Source of the DNA: JAJDZL01 sp965221175 | Lineage (GTDB): Bacteria > Pseudomonadota > Gammaproteobacteria > Arenicellales > JAJDZL01 | Length of the DNA: 64,000 nt | Assembly: GCA_965221175.1 (NCBI GenBank) | Contig: OZ244867.1 | Location: 62,001-126,000 of the forward strand | Direction: 5' to 3' | In this document: in pieces, positions 63,757 to 64,000 of the stretch | Numbering within the stretch: the stretch's first letter is position 1 | How the letters are laid out: every line of letters starts with the position of its first letter | Made by a program: the position numbers and the translations under genes | Notes under the pieces: model-generated | Seen by the model: the letters and a program-made list of their open reading frames with translations, nothing else | Told to the model about the DNA's origin: nothing | Databases searched by the model: none

Positions 63757-64000
63757 TTGGACGGCGTGATTCGAACTGATGAGATAAAAGCTGTCGATCT
63801 GTTCTGCGGAGCGGGTGGATTGACTTTCGGTCTCGAACAGGCCGGTATCAAGGTTGTCGAGGGTGTAGATATTGATGGGCACTGCAGATACCCCTACGAA
63901 GCAAACACAAAAGCGAGATTCGTCGAGCGCAATGCCAAGGAATATACGGCAGCGGATCTTGACAAGGCTTGGGGAAAAGCGAAGATTCGGGTTTTGGTCG
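63757..64000 (+). CDS. C5-cytosine DNA methyltransferase (5' part only)
   Basis: An open frame running off the window end. Motif I is clear: AVDLFCGAGGLTFGLEQAGI (SAM-binding, FxGxG). The next strand GVDIDGHCRYPYEANT matches motif II. The start is probably TTG 63757 (GAGG at 9 bases); GTG 63766 is possible. In C5-methyltransferases the catalytic PC motif would follow beyond the window. With the HNH protein upstream it suggests a type II restriction-modification system. Confidence 0.85.
   Translation, partial: MDGVIRTDEIKAVDLFCGAGGLTFGLEQAGIKVVEGVDIDGHCRYPYEANTKARFVERNAKEYTAADLDKAWGKAKIRVLV

Overview
Bacterial accessory DNA, about 45% G+C by eye. It is probably proteobacterial, judging by the transposase, toxin-antitoxin and retron families, but no housekeeping gene, rRNA or tRNA anchors the taxonomy. 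The window is a defence island threaded with insertion-sequence debris. Many genes carry one or two isolated nonsense codons or frameshifts: TIR gene, brnA, a DUF900-like hydrolase, a DUF4143 ATPase, an ImmA/IrrE fragment and several transposases. This points to relaxed selection or rapid turnover.

Layout. 0.5-2.6 kb: Septu-type pair (ATPase PtuA plus HNH nuclease PtuB). 2.8-3.6 kb: scraps of three transposases. 4.0-5.6 kb: HEPN-type protein with five tandem 43-residue repeats. 6.2-7.0 kb: two-TM protein. 7.0-9.2 kb: uncharacterised coupled gene pair on the minus strand. 10.0-13.0 kb: alpha/beta-hydrolase, membrane protein and secreted DNA/RNA nuclease. 13.9-16.0 kb: KAP-like P-loop NTPase with two TM segments. 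17.2-23.6 kb: 2144-residue STAND NTPase with an N-terminal PD-(D/E)XK nuclease (Avs-like). 23.6-25.2 kb: IS110 element. 25.4-28.2 kb: a second hydrolase/membrane/secreted operon (hydrolase broken), bracketed by inverted IS256 fragments. 28.3-33.2 kb: an IS1634-like element with an IS5-like element and a second IS110 nested in it. 34.4-35.2 kb: DUF4238 protein. 35.8-39.3 kb: AAA+ ATPase plus subtilisin-like protease. 40.1-42.5 kb: uncharacterised pair with a PD-(D/E)XK-like partner. 43.4-44.6 kb: two pseudogenes. 44.9-46.9 kb: membrane TPR-like protein and secreted papain-like protease. 47.3-51.9 kb: IS1182 fragments, a recombinase/transposase chimera, a small secreted Cys/His protein and a decaying BrnTA. 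52.3-54.5 kb: NYN protein, candidate small RNA, HigBA-like toxin-antitoxin. 55.1-56.3 kb: Fic protein. 57.4-60.0 kb: retron with phosphoribosyltransferase-like effector, structured RNA and reverse transcriptase. 61.0-62.0 kb: TIR pseudogene. 62.4-64.0 kb: HNH nuclease and the start of a C5 DNA methyltransferase.

Recurring themes. Nucleic-acid-sensing or degrading modules alternate with envelope-facing modules in which a hydrolase or membrane protein precedes an exported effector. Three group II intron-like 3' ends without a maturase, two IS110 elements with conserved upstream RNA regions, and several long perfect palindromes show heavy past mobile-element traffic. The strongest candidates for undescribed systems are the repeat-HEPN protein, the 40.1-42.5 kb pair, the 7.0-9.2 kb pair and the hydrolase/membrane/secreted-effector operons.
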